DNA of 64,000 bases from Thermomonas alba. Its GTDB lineage: Bacteria; Pseudomonadota; Gammaproteobacteria; Xanthomonadales; Xanthomonadaceae. Under the pieces are notes generated by a model. It saw only the letters and a list, made by a program, of their open reading frames with translations. It had not been told where the DNA came from and searched no databases. The stretch lies in NCBI RefSeq assembly GCF_022419205.1, contig NZ_JAJOZU010000001.1:186001-250000 (forward strand), read 5' to 3'. Below are positions 19,142 through 27,850 of this stretch, one piece after another. Numbering within the stretch: position 1 is the first letter of the stretch; every line of letters starts with the position of its first letter. Made by a program: the position numbers and the translations under genes.

Positions 19142-19356
19142 GCCGGGGGGACGGGATCATGCCCGCCCGGATGCAGCGGATGACAGCGGGCGATACGACG
19201 CGCCGCTAGGTAGCTGCCTTTGATCGGCCCAAACCGGGCGATCGCCTCCATGGCGTATTCCGAGCAGGTGGGGACGAAGCGGCAGCGTGGACCCAGCAGC
19301 GGGCTGATCCAGCGCTTGTAGCCGCGAAGCAGGGTAATCAGCAGTTTGGAAATCAC
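19138..19356 (-). CDS. yidD: Membrane protein insertion efficiency factor YidD
   Basis: Small 72-residue protein that assists YidC in membrane protein insertion. It contains the complete family signature: an amphipathic N-terminus ([31 protein letters not shown]) with both cysteines of the C-x5-C motif, followed by [28 protein letters not shown]. The start is a GTG at 19356; no ATG lies between it and the conserved region, and the longer frame upstream overlaps the dksA promoter. It is normally found between rnpA and yidC, so this position with an M23 peptidase is unusual. Confidence 0.93.
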   Translation of the reverse strand: MISKLLITLLRGYKRWISPLLGPRCRFVPTCSEYAMEAIARFGPIKGSYLAARRIARCHPLHPGGHDPVPPA

Positions 19357-19392
19357 GGCGTCCCGGTGGGGATGAGGGCGCGGCGGGCGCGG

Positions 19393-19421
19393 TTGCCGCC
19401 TTGCCTCTGGCAAGGTATAAC
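19393..19421 (+). promoter_or_regulatory. Predicted dksA promoter with a palindromic spacer
   Basis: A TTGCCG (-35, 19393-19398) and TATAAC (-10, 19416-19421) are separated by exactly 17 bases, a good sigma70 match in GC-rich DNA. The whole spacer (19399-19415) is a perfect 7-bp inverted repeat, CCTTGCC-TCT-GGCAAGG, which could be an operator placed between the hexamers. The start codon of dksA is 46 bases downstream. Confidence 0.6.
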
Positions 19422-19466
19422 AGCGCGCCTTCCCGCCTCAAGGGAAAACGACGAGGAACACCTGAC

Positions 19467-20462
19467 GTGGCAGCGAAGAAACCCGCCAAAAAGGCCGCCA
19501 AGCCGGCCACCAAGGCCGCTTCGGTGAAGAAGTCGGCTCCCGCCAAGAAGCCCGTCGCCAAGGCGGCTGCAAAGAAGGTCGCGGTGAAGAAAGCAGCGCC
19601 GGTCAAGAAAGCGGTGGTCGCGAAAAAAGCGGCGCCTGTGAAAAAGGCTGCAGCTGTGGGCAAGGCATCGCCTGCAAAGACGCCGGCGACCAAGAAGACG
19701 GCTCCCAAGGCGCCCGCCGCGGGCGCGAAGAAACCGACGAGCAAGGCAGCCGCCCCTGCGAAGAAGGCGGTCTCCAAGCCGGTTGCCAAGGCCCCGGCAG
19801 CGGCGAAGCAGCCAGCGGTAGAGAAGAAGCCAACGGTCAAGCCGGTGCAGGACGAGGCACGGGTCAAGTCCAGCCAGTCCGAGCCGAAGAAGCAAGATGC
19901 AGGTACTCGCGTGCCGCCGTCCTCCGGGCCGCAGGCACCGACATCGCAAGGGAAAGTCATGGTGGCAGTGAAGAAGACGTCCACGGCGCCGGCTGCGCCT
20001 GAGGGCAAGAAGTTCAAAGTGGTGCCCTACGAGGTCGATGAGGCCACCGGGCGCCCGATCGTCCCGCCGGGCTACAAGCCCTCGCCGGACGAGGAATACA
20101 TGAATCCGCTGATGCTCGAATACTTCCGTCAGCGCCTGCTGCAGTGGCGCGCGGAACTGGTGGAAGAATCCAAGCAGACCATCGAGAACCTGAAGGAAGA
20201 GGTGCGCGACATCGGTGACGAGGCCGAGCGTGCCACCCGCGAAACCGAGAACTCGCTGGAGCTGCGCACCCGCGACCGCTATCGCAAGCTGATCGGCAAG
20301 ATCGATTCCACCCTCAAGCGGATCGATAGCGGCGAGTACGGCTACTGCGTGGATACCGGCGAGGAGATCGGCCTGGAGCGCATGGAGGCACGCCTTACCG
20401 CCGAGCGCACGATCGACGCGCAGGAGCGCTGGGAGCATGCGCAAAAGCTGATGGGGGAATGA
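19467..20462 (+). CDS. dksA: RNA polymerase-binding protein DksA with long Lys/Ala/Pro-rich N-terminal extension
   Basis: DksA works with ppGpp at the RNA polymerase secondary channel. The 331-residue protein has residues 1 to about 160 made almost entirely of K, A, P, V and T (histone H1-like or AlgP-like), then a normal DksA domain of about 165 residues with the coiled coil (EELVEESKQTIENLKEE region) and a globular part. The zinc finger is degenerate: of four canonical cysteines only C294 remains; the others are T297, T315 and A318. The start is GTG at 19467 with a GAGGA upstream. An in-frame ATG at 19959 with an AAGGGA site could give a tail-less form. Confidence 0.93.
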   Translation: MAAKKPAKKAAKPATKAASVKKSAPAKKPVAKAAAKKVAVKKAAPVKKAVVAKKAAPVKKAAAVGKASPAKTPATKKTAPKAPAAGAKKPTSKAAAPAKKAVSKPVAKAPAAAKQPAVEKKPTVKPVQDEARVKSSQSEPKKQDAGTRVPPSSGPQAPTSQGKVMVAVKKTSTAPAAPEGKKFKVVPYEVDEATGRPIVPPGYKPSPDEEYMNPLMLEYFRQRLLQWRAELVEESKQTIENLKEEVRDIGDEAERATRETENSLELRTRDRYRKLIGKIDSTLKRIDSGEYGYCVDTGEEIGLERMEARLTAERTIDAQERWEHAQKLMGE

Positions 20463-20501
20463 GCCTCCCGTCGGATTGATCGACACGCGATCTGGATTCA
20501 T

Positions 20502-20527
20502 GCTGGCCCCGCTTCGGCGGGGCCAGC
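20502..20527 (+). terminator. Intrinsic terminator after dksA
   Basis: Perfect 11-bp stem (20502-20512 with 20517-20527) closed by a UUCG tetraloop, followed by GCATTTGC. The T run is short, but the very stable hairpin lies between two convergent genes (dksA and the MFS gene), so it probably stops transcription from at least the dksA side. Confidence 0.75.
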
Positions 20528-20560
20528 GCATTTGCAGGGCGCGGCGCCGCTGGACCGTGA

Positions 20561-21817
20561 TCAGTGCAGCTCGCGCAGGTCCAGCCGGCGCAGACGCGGG
20601 GCCAGGCGCGCGGTGGTGGCGACCACCGCCAGGGTGACGCAGCCGCCCACGATGATCGCCGGCACCAGCCCGAGCAGGCGCGCCATCACGCCGTCGTAGA
20701 AGGCGCCCAGTTCGTTCGACGAGCTGATGAACAGGCCGTTGATCGAGGACACCCGCCCGCGCATGTCATCCGGCGTCACCAGCTGCATGATGGTGGAGCG
20801 CAGCACGACGGAAACGCCGTCGCACATCCCGTACAACACCAGCAGCACGGTGGACAGCCACAGCTGCCGCGACAGCGCGAACGCGATCGTGCACAGGCCG
20901 AAGCCTGCCACTGCCAGCAGCAGGGCCCGCCCCGCGTGCCGCTGCAGCGGGTAGCGGGTGAGCCACAGCGCGATCGCGATCGAGCCCAGCGCCGGGGCTG
21001 CGCGCAGCACGCCCAGCGCCTCCGGCCCGGCGTGCAGGATGTCCTGGATGAAGGCCGGCAGCATCGACACCGCGCCGCCCAGCAGTACCGCGAACATGTC
21101 CAGCGCCATCGCGCCCAGCAGGATCTGGTTGCCGGCGACGAAACGCGCGCCTTCTCGGATGCTGGCGAAGATCGGGCCGCGCTGCAGCGGTCGCGGTGGT
21201 TCGCTCACCGGCATCGCCAGCAGGGTGGCGCTTGCCAGCAGCGCCAGCGCGGTGCCAGTGGCGAACGCCGCGCCGACGCCCAGCGCACCCACCAACACCC
21301 CGCCCAGCGCCGGGCCCAGCACCAGCCCGGCCTGGAACACCACGCTGCCGAGGCTGGCCCCGCGCGCGAACTGTTCGCGCTGCAGCACCCGCGCGAACAG
21401 CGCGTTATAGACCGGCCCGAGGAAGGAGCGCCCGATGCCGCCCACCGCGACGGCGAGATAGATCGGCCAGGTGCCGTGCAGCGCCAGCACACCGCTGGCG
21501 GCCAGGGCCAGCACGCCGGCATTGAGCGCGAGCAGGGCGCAGGCCGCGGCGCCCAGCTTGCGACGCGGCAGGTGGTCCACCAGATAACCGGAGAACGGCG
21601 CGATGCAGAAATACGGCACCACTTCCGCCAGCCCCACCAGCCCCAGCGCCAGCGGATCGCGGGTGAACATGTAGAGATGCCAGCCCACCGCCACTGCCAC
21701 CACCTGGTAGGAGAGCAGGGTGCAGATGCGGTACAGCATCAGCCAGCGAAAGCCGACGCTGCGCAGTGGTGAGTCCGGGGCGGGCTCCACCGCTGCGGAT
21801 CCGGCGTCGATCCTCAT
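20561..21817 (-). CDS. MFS transporter (EntS-like exporter family)
   Basis: A 418-residue major facilitator with about 12 hydrophobic segments. The first cytoplasmic loop carries SGYLVDHLPRRKL, a variant of the MFS motif A (G-x3-D-x-RR), and the sixth-to-seventh segment loop contains PRPLQRGPIFASIREGARFV, typical of the EntS/DUF894 enterobactin-exporter-like branch. The start at 21817 overlaps the sufE stop by ATGA, so it is the last gene of a cysS-sufE-MFS transcript. The substrate is not predictable. Confidence 0.85.
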   Translation of the reverse strand: MRIDAGSAAVEPAPDSPLRSVGFRWLMLYRICTLLSYQVVAVAVGWHLYMFTRDPLALGLVGLAEVVPYFCIAPFSGYLVDHLPRRKLGAAACALLALNAGVLALAASGVLALHGTWPIYLAVAVGGIGRSFLGPVYNALFARVLQREQFARGASLGSVVFQAGLVLGPALGGVLVGALGVGAAFATGTALALLASATLLAMPVSEPPRPLQRGPIFASIREGARFVAGNQILLGAMALDMFAVLLGGAVSMLPAFIQDILHAGPEALGVLRAAPALGSIAIALWLTRYPLQRHAGRALLLAVAGFGLCTIAFALSRQLWLSTVLLVLYGMCDGVSVVLRSTIMQLVTPDDMRGRVSSINGLFISSSNELGAFYDGVMARLLGLVPAIIVGGCVTLAVVATTARLAPRLRRLDLRELH

Positions 21818-22257
21818 GCGTTCGCGGCGGCCTGCGCGCGCTCGCGGATGAAGGCGAGCAGGGCGGCGAGGCCGTTGCTGCGGGTGGGCGACAGGTGCTT
21901 GGCCAGGCCGATGGCGGCGATGTAGTCCGGCGTGGTCGCCAGGATCTCGGCCGCGCTGCGGCCCGAATACACGCGCAGAGCGAGATAGATCAACCCGGAG
22001 ACGATGGCCGAGTCGCTGGCGGCGTGGAACACCAGCCGCTGCGCGTCCCCTTCGGCCACGATCCACACCAGCGATTGGCAGCCGTGCAGGCGGTGCTCGT
22101 CCGTCTTCCAGGCCTCGGGGAAGGGCGGCAGCTTGCGGCCGAGGTCGATCAGGTACTGGTAGCGCTCCGACCAGTCGCCGAAGAACGCGAATTCCTCCGC
22201 GATCGCGGCCTGCGCCTCGGCGGCGGTGGGCTCGAGGGGAAAGGGGGGCTCGCTCAT
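21814..22257 (-). CDS. sufE: Cysteine desulfuration protein SufE
   Basis: Sulfur acceptor that activates SufS (or CsdA) cysteine desulfurase in Fe-S cluster assembly. The 147-residue protein carries the acceptor cysteine C60 in [11 protein letters not shown] and the SufE core from [22 protein letters not shown] to the [13 protein letters not shown] block. The ATG at 22257 overlaps the cysS stop (ATGA), which supports it over an ATG four codons upstream. Placed between cysS and an MFS gene rather than with sufBCDS; the sulfur source, cysteine, links it to cysS. Confidence 0.94.
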   Translation of the reverse strand: MSEPPFPLEPTAAEAQAAIAEEFAFFGDWSERYQYLIDLGRKLPPFPEAWKTDEHRLHGCQSLVWIVAEGDAQRLVFHAASDSAIVSGLIYLALRVYSGRSAAEILATTPDYIAAIGLAKHLSPTRSNGLAALLAFIRERAQAAANA

Positions 22258-23630
22258 GTGCGCTTCCACCTGACGCCCTGCGGCGTGTCCTCCAGCAGGA
22301 TGCCTTCGTCCGCCAGCTGCTGCCGGATCGCATCGGCACGGGCGAAATCACGCGCCTGCTTGGCCGCGATGCGCTCGTCGATCAGGGCCTGGATGCGGGC
22401 ATCGTCGTCGCTGCCCGCGCCGCGGGTGAACCAGACGGCCGGAGCCTGCTGCAGCAGGCCGAGCGTGCCGCCCGCGCCCAGCAACTGCGCCTTCAGCGCG
22501 GCTTTTTCCTCGCTTGAGGCGGCCTTGCGCGCCTCGCCGGCGATGCGGGCGATCTCCGCCAGCGCCGCCGGGGTGTTGAGGTCGTCGCACAGCGCGGCTT
22601 CGACACTGTCTGGGATCACGGGTTCGGCCGGAATGTCCGCGAGGTCGCGCAGGGTGCCGTACAGCCGGTCGAGGGTGCGCACCGACTGCTCGATCAGGCC
22701 ATCCGACCATTCCAGCGGCTGCCGGTAGTGCGCCGAGAGCAGGGCATAGCGCAGGGCTTCCGGCGGATGCGCGCGCACCAGATCATGCACGCGCTGGATG
22801 TTGCCCACCGATTTGGCCATCTTGGCGCCGCCGAAGTTCAGCATGCCGTTGTGCAGCCAGAACCGTGCGAATACCTTGCCGCCGTGCGCGCATTCGCTCT
22901 GCGCGATCTCGTTCTCGTGATGCGGAAACTGCAGATCCACGCCGCCGGCGTGGATGTCGATGGTCTGGCCCAGGTGGGCCTCGGCCATCGCCGAGCATTC
23001 GATGTGCCAGCCCGGGCGGCCGCGGCCCCAGGGCGAGTCCCAGCCCGGCAGGTCGTCGCTGGAGGGCTTCCACAGCACGAAGTCGCCGGGATCGCGTTTG
23101 TAGGGCGCCACCTCGACCCGCGCGCCGGCCAGCATCTCGTCGCGATCGCGGCGCGACAGCTTGCCGTAGTCCGGGAAGCTGGCCACTGCGAACAGCACGT
23201 GACCCTCCGCCGCGTAAGCGTGGCCGTCGGCGATCAGGCGTTCGATCATCGCGATCATCTGCGGCATGTGCGCGGTCGCCGCCGGCTCGATGTCGGGCGC
23301 GAAATCGCCGCTGACGCCCAGCGCGGCCATGTCCTGCCGGTAGGCGGCGGCGTACTTGTCGGTGAGCACGTGGATCGGCACGCCCAGCTCTTTCGCGGCC
23401 GCATTGATCTTGTCGTCCACGTCGGTGATGTTGCGGGCGAAGCGCAGACGGCCATAGCGGCGGCGCAGCAGCGCGGCCAGCACCCCGAACACCACCGGGC
23501 CACGCGCGTTGCCGATGTGCACGTAGTTGTAGACCGTGGGCCCGCACAGATACATGGTCGGGCCGGCTGGATCCTGCGGCGTGAACGGCTCGATTTGGCG
23601 GGTCAGGCTGTTGTAGAGATGCAGATCCAT
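22254..23630 (-). CDS. cysS: Cysteinyl-tRNA synthetase
   Basis: Class I aminoacyl-tRNA synthetase charging tRNA(Cys). The 458-residue product has C29 (zinc ligand in MYLCGPTVY), the HIGH-type motif HIGNARG at 38-44, WHIECSAMA with further zinc ligands, the [18 protein letters not shown] block and a KMAKSVGN form of the KMSKS loop. The ATG at 23630 (MDLHLYNS) was preferred to an in-frame ATG nine codons earlier because the family begins here. First gene of the cysS-sufE-MFS group. Confidence 0.96.
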   Translation of the reverse strand: MDLHLYNSLTRQIEPFTPQDPAGPTMYLCGPTVYNYVHIGNARGPVVFGVLAALLRRRYGRLRFARNITDVDDKINAAAKELGVPIHVLTDKYAAAYRQDMAALGVSGDFAPDIEPAATAHMPQMIAMIERLIADGHAYAAEGHVLFAVASFPDYGKLSRRDRDEMLAGARVEVAPYKRDPGDFVLWKPSSDDLPGWDSPWGRGRPGWHIECSAMAEAHLGQTIDIHAGGVDLQFPHHENEIAQSECAHGGKVFARFWLHNGMLNFGGAKMAKSVGNIQRVHDLVRAHPPEALRYALLSAHYRQPLEWSDGLIEQSVRTLDRLYGTLRDLADIPAEPVIPDSVEAALCDDLNTPAALAEIARIAGEARKAASSEEKAALKAQLLGAGGTLGLLQQAPAVWFTRGAGSDDDARIQALIDERIAAKQARDFARADAIRQQLADEGILLEDTPQGVRWKRT

Positions 23631-23733
23631 GGCGGCGAAATCGAAGCGGAGCGACATTGTAGCGGGGTGAACGCAGCCTGCTGCGACAGCGGCGATTCAT
23701 GCGCCACGCCATGCCCGCCGATACACTCCGGGC

Positions 23734-24180
23734 ATGCCGATGCGACCTTTTCCCCTCTCCTTGTTCGCACTGCCGACGGGCCTGCTCACATGCGCGCTGA
23801 CGGCGGCGCAGGAGGCCCCGCGCGAGACGGTGATGCCGGTGGAGAACGTGCGCTACGACTACGCCCAGGTGCTGTCGGTGCGTCCGGTGTACCAGACCCT
23901 GCGCACCACCAGCATGGAAAAGGTCTGCGATCCACGCGAGCCGGCCAAGAGCGCGACCCTGGCGCGGGTGATGAACGCGGTGCGCGACCGCTTGAACCCC
24001 GCCAAGGAGGGGGAAGGCGAAAACTGCCGGATGGAGCCGGTGGTCAAGGAATACCGCCGCACGATCGCCTATGACGTCGATTACATGTACCGCGGCAGCA
24101 AGTTCCGCACGCGCATGGATAGCGACCCCGGCAACCGTCTGCGCATCCGCATCTCGATCACGCCGCATCCGGTCGAATAA
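23734..24180 (+). CDS. Secreted hypothetical protein with glycine-zipper-protein flanks but no glycine zipper
   Basis: A 148-residue protein with a signal peptide (about residues 1-25, ending in ALTAA). The rest resembles the two domains that flank the glycine zipper in SlyB/UmoD-like 2TM surface proteins: a YAQVLSVRPVYQTL strand block, a lone cysteine pair (C65 and C98), then RTIAYDVDYMYRGSKFRTRMDSDPGNRLRIRISITP, a beta domain ending in PGxRxRxRxSxTP. The central glycine-rich membrane hairpin is absent. A TACACT -10-like hexamer lies just upstream. Function unknown, probably periplasmic. Confidence 0.75.
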   Translation: MPMRPFPLSLFALPTGLLTCALTAAQEAPRETVMPVENVRYDYAQVLSVRPVYQTLRTTSMEKVCDPREPAKSATLARVMNAVRDRLNPAKEGEGENCRMEPVVKEYRRTIAYDVDYMYRGSKFRTRMDSDPGNRLRIRISITPHPVE

Positions 24181-24211
24181 GTCTCCGAGCCTGCCGCCGG
24201 TCTCCGCCTGC

Positions 24212-24240
24212 TTGCACCGGCCGCTCCGGCATGCGAGTAT
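24212..24240 (+). promoter_or_regulatory. Candidate promoter for the arg cluster leader
   Basis: TTGCAC (24212-24217) and GAGTAT (24235-24240) are spaced by 17 bases. The -10 match is poor (3 of 6), but it is the only well-spaced pair I see between the upstream gene and the terminator at 24384-24411. The predicted start point lies within about five bases of the ATG at 24251, so the short reading frame there could be translated from a leaderless RNA. Confidence 0.35.
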
Positions 24241-24250
24241 GCGCGCCCCG

Positions 24251-24352
24251 ATGAACGCTCACCTCGCCACGCGCCACGCTGATTCCGCCCGGATGGCTTC
24301 CGGCATGACCTCGCGTGCGCGCCGACCCGAATCCACGCCTAAGGCTGGGTAA
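24251..24352 (+). CDS. Possible arginine-rich leader peptide upstream of argF'
   Basis: A 33-codon frame, ATG at 24251 and TAA at 24350-24352, lying between a candidate promoter and an intrinsic terminator directly before argF'. It contains five Arg codons (codons 8, 14, 22, 24 and 25, written CGC, CGG, CGT, CGC, CGA), three of them clustered within the SRARR segment near the end. No ribosome binding site is visible; leaderless translation would be required. The composition could be chance in GC-rich DNA, so I call it a candidate only; its position relative to the terminator is what makes it notable. Confidence 0.35.
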   Translation: MNAHLATRHADSARMASGMTSRARRPESTPKAG

Positions 24353-24383
24353 TCCGGAGCGCCTCTTTTTTGCTTTGCATCCG

Positions 24384-24411
24384 AAACCCCGGCCCCCGCG
24401 CCGGGGTTTTT
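24384..24411 (+). terminator. Intrinsic terminator / possible attenuator before argF'
   Basis: Perfect 10-bp stem (24384-24393 with 24400-24409), 6-nt loop, followed by a T run (24407-24411). An extra T6 run lies upstream at 24366-24371. Only 37 bases separate the T run from the argF' start codon, and these contain no recognisable promoter. Transcripts of argF' must therefore start upstream and read through, which fits attenuation. The alternative is the end of the gene at 23734-24180, although its stop is 200 bases away. Confidence 0.75.
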
Positions 24412-24448
24412 CGTTATTTCCTCCCACTTGCTGCCTGCGAGCTTGCCG

Positions 24449-25456
24449 ATGAAGCATTTCCTCAACACCCAGGACTGGAGCCGCGCCGACCTCGACGCCC
24501 TGCTGGCGCAGGCCGCCGCGTTCAAGCGCCACAAGCTGGGTGATGCCATGAAGGGGCGCGCGATCGCGCTGGTGTTCTTCAATCCGTCGATGCGCACCCG
24601 CACCAGCTTCGAGCTGGGCGCGTTCCAACTGGGTGGCCATGCGGTGGTGCTGCAGCCGGGCAAGGACGCCTGGCCGATCGAGTTCGATCTGGGGGCGGTA
24701 ATGGACGGCGAGGCGGAGGAGCACATCGCGGAAGTGGCGCGGGTGCTGGCGCGCTACGTGGACCTGATCGGCGTGCGCGCGTTCCCCAAGTTCGTGGACT
24801 GGGCGCAGGACCGCGAGGATCGCGTGCTCAAGGCGTTCGCCCGCTATTCCACGGTGCCGGTGATCAATATGGAAACGATCACCCACCCTTGCCAGGAGCT
24901 GGCGCACGTGCTGGCGCTGCAGGAGCACTTCGGCACCACCGATCTGCGCGGTAAGAAGTACGTGTTGACCTGGACCTACCATCCCAAGCCGCTGAATACT
25001 GCGGTCGCCAACTCTGCATTGACCATCGCCACCCGCATGGGGATGGACGTCACCTTGCTCTGTCCGACGCCGGATTACATCCTCGATCAGCGCTATCTGG
25101 CCTGGGCACAGGCCAATGTGGAGGAGTCGGGCGGCAGCTTCACCATCAGTCACGACATCGAATCGGCCTACCGGGGCGCCGACGTGGTGTATGCCAAGAG
25201 CTGGGGCGCACTGCCGTATTTCGGCAACTGGGCGGAGGAAAAGCCGATTCGCGACCGGTTCAAGCACTTCATCGTGGACGAGGCCAAGATGGCGCTCACC
25301 CGCGATGGGGTGTTCAGCCATTGCCTGCCACTGCGGCGTAACGTCAAGGCCACCGATGCGGTGATGGACTCCCCGCGTTGTCTGGCCATCGATGAAGCCG
25401 AAAACCGCCTGCACGTGCAGAAAGCCATCATGGCCGCACTGCTGAAGCAGGGGTGA
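24449..25456 (+). CDS. argF': N-acetyl-L-ornithine carbamoyltransferase
   Basis: Transfers the carbamoyl group to N-acetylornithine, giving N-acetylcitrulline; this replaces ornithine carbamoyltransferase in Xanthomonas-type arginine synthesis. The 335-residue protein has the carbamoyl-phosphate motif SMRTRTS (47-53), HPCQELAH (146-153), the long [32 protein letters not shown] block and HCLPLRRN (from 291), with K300 near the position of the carboxylated lysine of the Xanthomonas enzyme. Acidic residues in the DGEAEEH segment (86-92) agree with the Glu92 that distinguishes it from N-succinylornithine enzymes. First gene of the arg cluster; no clear ribosome binding site. Confidence 0.95.
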   Translation: MKHFLNTQDWSRADLDALLAQAAAFKRHKLGDAMKGRAIALVFFNPSMRTRTSFELGAFQLGGHAVVLQPGKDAWPIEFDLGAVMDGEAEEHIAEVARVLARYVDLIGVRAFPKFVDWAQDREDRVLKAFARYSTVPVINMETITHPCQELAHVLALQEHFGTTDLRGKKYVLTWTYHPKPLNTAVANSALTIATRMGMDVTLLCPTPDYILDQRYLAWAQANVEESGGSFTISHDIESAYRGADVVYAKSWGALPYFGNWAEEKPIRDRFKHFIVDEAKMALTRDGVFSHCLPLRRNVKATDAVMDSPRCLAIDEAENRLHVQKAIMAALLKQG

Positions 25457-25526
25457 GCCGCCGGCCGGCACTCGACCTCTTGCTCGTACCTGTCTTCATC
25501 CGATTCTCTTGCATTGGGCCATCGCC

Positions 25527-26756
25527 ATGAACCCGACTGACTCCCGCGACATCGTCCTCGCCTTCTCCGGCGGTCTCGACACCAGCTTCTGCGTGCCCTA
25601 TCTGCAGGAGCAGGGCTGGACCGTCCATACCGTGTTCGCCGATACCGGCGGCGTCAGCGCGGAAGAGCGCGCTGCGATCGAAGCGCGCGCCGCCGAGCTG
25701 GGCGCGGCCTCGCACGTCACCGTGGACGGCGGCCCGGCGCTGTGGGCCGGCTTCGTCAAGCCGTTCGTCTGGGCCGGCGAGCCGTATCAGGGCCAGTACC
25801 CGCTACTGGTGTCCGATCGCTATCTGATCGTGGAGGCCACCCTGGCGCGCGCACGCGAGCTTGGCACCAACGCAATCGCGCACGGTTGCACCGGCATGGG
25901 CAACGACCAGGTGCGCTTCGATCTGGCGGTGAAAGCACAGGGCGATTACCGCATCGTGGCGCCGATCCGCGAGATCCAGAAGGCGCATCCGCACACCCGC
26001 GCCTTCGAGCAGGCCTATCTGGAGGCCCGCGGGTTTTCCGTGCTGACCCGGCAGAAGGCCTACACCATCAATGAGAACCTGCTCGGGATCACCCTGTCGG
26101 GTGGAGAGATCGATGCCTGGGAGGCGCCGGGCGAAGCCGCACGCGGCTGGTGCGCGCGCCGTGAGCAGTGGCCGCTCGAGCCGCTGGAAGTGACGCTGCG
26201 CTTCGAGCACGGCGAGGCGGTGGCGCTGGACGGCACGCGGCTTCCGGGCGAAAAGATCTTGGCCAAGCTCAACACCATGTTCGCCCAGTACGGAGTCGGG
26301 CGCGGCATCTACACCGGCGACACCACGATCGGGCTCAAGGGCCGGATCGTGTTCGAGGCGCCGGGCCTGGTTGCGTTGTTGACGGCGCACCGCGCGCTGG
26401 AGGAGGCGGTGCTGACCAAGCAGCAGAACCGCTTCAAGCCCGAGGTGGCGCGCAAGTGGGTGGAGCTGGTCTATGAAGGGTTCTATCACGATCCGCTCAA
26501 GACCGACCTGGAAGCGTTCCTGGCGTCCAGCCAGCGCATGGTCAATGGCGAGGTGCTGCTGCGCACCCGTGGCGGGCGCGTGGATGCGGTGGCGGTGCGT
26601 TCGCCGCATATCCTCACCAGCAGGAACGCGACCTATGCGCAGTCGGCCGACTGGGGCGTGGAACAGGCGGAGGGCTTCATCAAGCTGTTCGGCATGAGCA
26701 GCACCCTGTGGGCCGAGGTGAACGGCGGGCAAATCGACGAGAAGGGCGGTGACTGA
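25527..26756 (+). CDS. argG: Argininosuccinate synthase
   Basis: ATP-dependent ligase joining citrulline and aspartate, the penultimate arginine step. The 409-residue product opens with the PP-loop SGGLDTS (14-20), followed by the [17 protein letters not shown] aspartate/citrulline-binding block and [18 protein letters not shown]. The ATG at 25527 is preferred over one six codons upstream. It lies 70 bases after argF' and overlaps argE at its end by eight bases if the GTG start of argE is used. Confidence 0.96.
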   Translation: MNPTDSRDIVLAFSGGLDTSFCVPYLQEQGWTVHTVFADTGGVSAEERAAIEARAAELGAASHVTVDGGPALWAGFVKPFVWAGEPYQGQYPLLVSDRYLIVEATLARARELGTNAIAHGCTGMGNDQVRFDLAVKAQGDYRIVAPIREIQKAHPHTRAFEQAYLEARGFSVLTRQKAYTINENLLGITLSGGEIDAWEAPGEAARGWCARREQWPLEPLEVTLRFEHGEAVALDGTRLPGEKILAKLNTMFAQYGVGRGIYTGDTTIGLKGRIVFEAPGLVALLTAHRALEEAVLTKQQNRFKPEVARKWVELVYEGFYHDPLKTDLEAFLASSQRMVNGEVLLRTRGGRVDAVAVRSPHILTSRNATYAQSADWGVEQAEGFIKLFGMSSTLWAEVNGGQIDEKGGD

Positions 26757-27843
26757 CATGCTCGCCGTGGTTCTGCGCCACCTCGATGCGCTGGTGGCGT
26801 TCGACACCCGCAATCCGCCGCGACGGATCGGCACGGACGGGATCTTCGACTACATTCGCGCCCAGTTGCCGGACTTTCAGTGCGAGGTGACCGATCACGG
26901 CGACGGCGCGGTGTCGCTGCTGGCCGTGCGCGGCGCGCCGACGCGGGTGTTCAACGTGCATCTGGACACGGTGCCGTCCTCGGATGCCTGGAGCGCCGAT
27001 CCGCTGCGTCTGCGAGTGGACGGCGAGCGTGCCATCGGGCTGGGCGCCTGCGACATCAAGGGCGCGGCGGCCGGCCTGCTGGCCGCGGCCAGCGCCACCA
27101 GGGGGGATGCCGCGTTCCTGTTCACCACCGATGAGGAGGCCAACGATGCGCGCTGCGTCGTCGCTTTCCTCGCCCGTGATCACGGGTTTTGCGAGGCGAT
27201 CATCGCCGAGCCCACCCGCTGCGAGGCGGTGCTGGCCCACCGCGGGATCAGTTCGGTGTTGATGCGTTTCAAGGGCGAGGCCGGCCACGCTTCTGGCACC
27301 GGCGCACTGCAGGCCAATGCGCTGCATCAGGCGATGCGCTGGGGCGCCGCGGCACTGGCGCAGGTAGAAGCCGAAGCCGGCGCCCGGTTCGGTGAGCTGA
27401 GCGGCCTGCGCTTCAACATCGGCAAGGTCGAGGGCGGGATCAAGGCCAATGTGATCGCACCCAGCGCGGAGGTGCGCTTCGGCTTTCGGCCGCTGCCGTC
27501 GCACGACATCGACGCGCTGCATGACCGTTTCCGCGCCTGCGCCGCACCCGATGCGCTGGAGCGCTATGAGGAAACTTTTCGCGGGCCGTCGTTGCCGGCC
27601 GGGGATCCGGCCGATGCCGGGCAGCGCAGGCAAGCCGCGCAGGCGCTGGCCGAACGCCTGGGCTTGGCGGTCGGCCCGGCGGTCGATTTCTGGACCGAGG
27701 CCGCGCTGTTCTCGCAGGCCGGCCTGACCGCGCTGGTCTATGGGCCGGGCGACATCGCCCAGGCGCATGCCGCCGACGAATGGGTGGCGCTGGAGCAACT
27801 GCAGCGCTATGCCGAGTCCATTACCCGCATCCTTGGGAACTGA
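26749..27843 (+). CDS. argE: N-acetylcitrulline/acetylornithine deacetylase (ArgE, M20 family)
   Basis: Zinc-dependent deacetylase of the M20 family; in organisms with N-acetylornithine carbamoyltransferase its substrate is N-acetylcitrulline, giving citrulline for ArgG. The 364-residue protein has the metal motif HLDTVP (H71, D73), D58-type ACDIKG, the catalytic TTDEEAND and an AEPT segment. Two starts are possible: GTG at 26749, which overlaps the argG stop and has AGAAGG upstream, or ATG at 26758, three codons in. Somewhat shorter than E. coli ArgE (383). Confidence 0.93.
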   Translation: MTDMLAVVLRHLDALVAFDTRNPPRRIGTDGIFDYIRAQLPDFQCEVTDHGDGAVSLLAVRGAPTRVFNVHLDTVPSSDAWSADPLRLRVDGERAIGLGACDIKGAAAGLLAAASATRGDAAFLFTTDEEANDARCVVAFLARDHGFCEAIIAEPTRCEAVLAHRGISSVLMRFKGEAGHASGTGALQANALHQAMRWGAAALAQVEAEAGARFGELSGLRFNIGKVEGGIKANVIAPSAEVRFGFRPLPSHDIDALHDRFRACAAPDALERYEETFRGPSLPAGDPADAGQRRQAAQALAERLGLAVGPAVDFWTEAALFSQAGLTALVYGPGDIAQAHAADEWVALEQLQRYAESITRILGN

Positions 27844-27850
27844 AGACACC

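Noticed and set aside
19467-19950. Lys/Ala-rich DksA tail as a tandem DNA repeat
   Set aside because: The protein is low in complexity, but the codons vary and no fixed-length DNA repeat unit is present.
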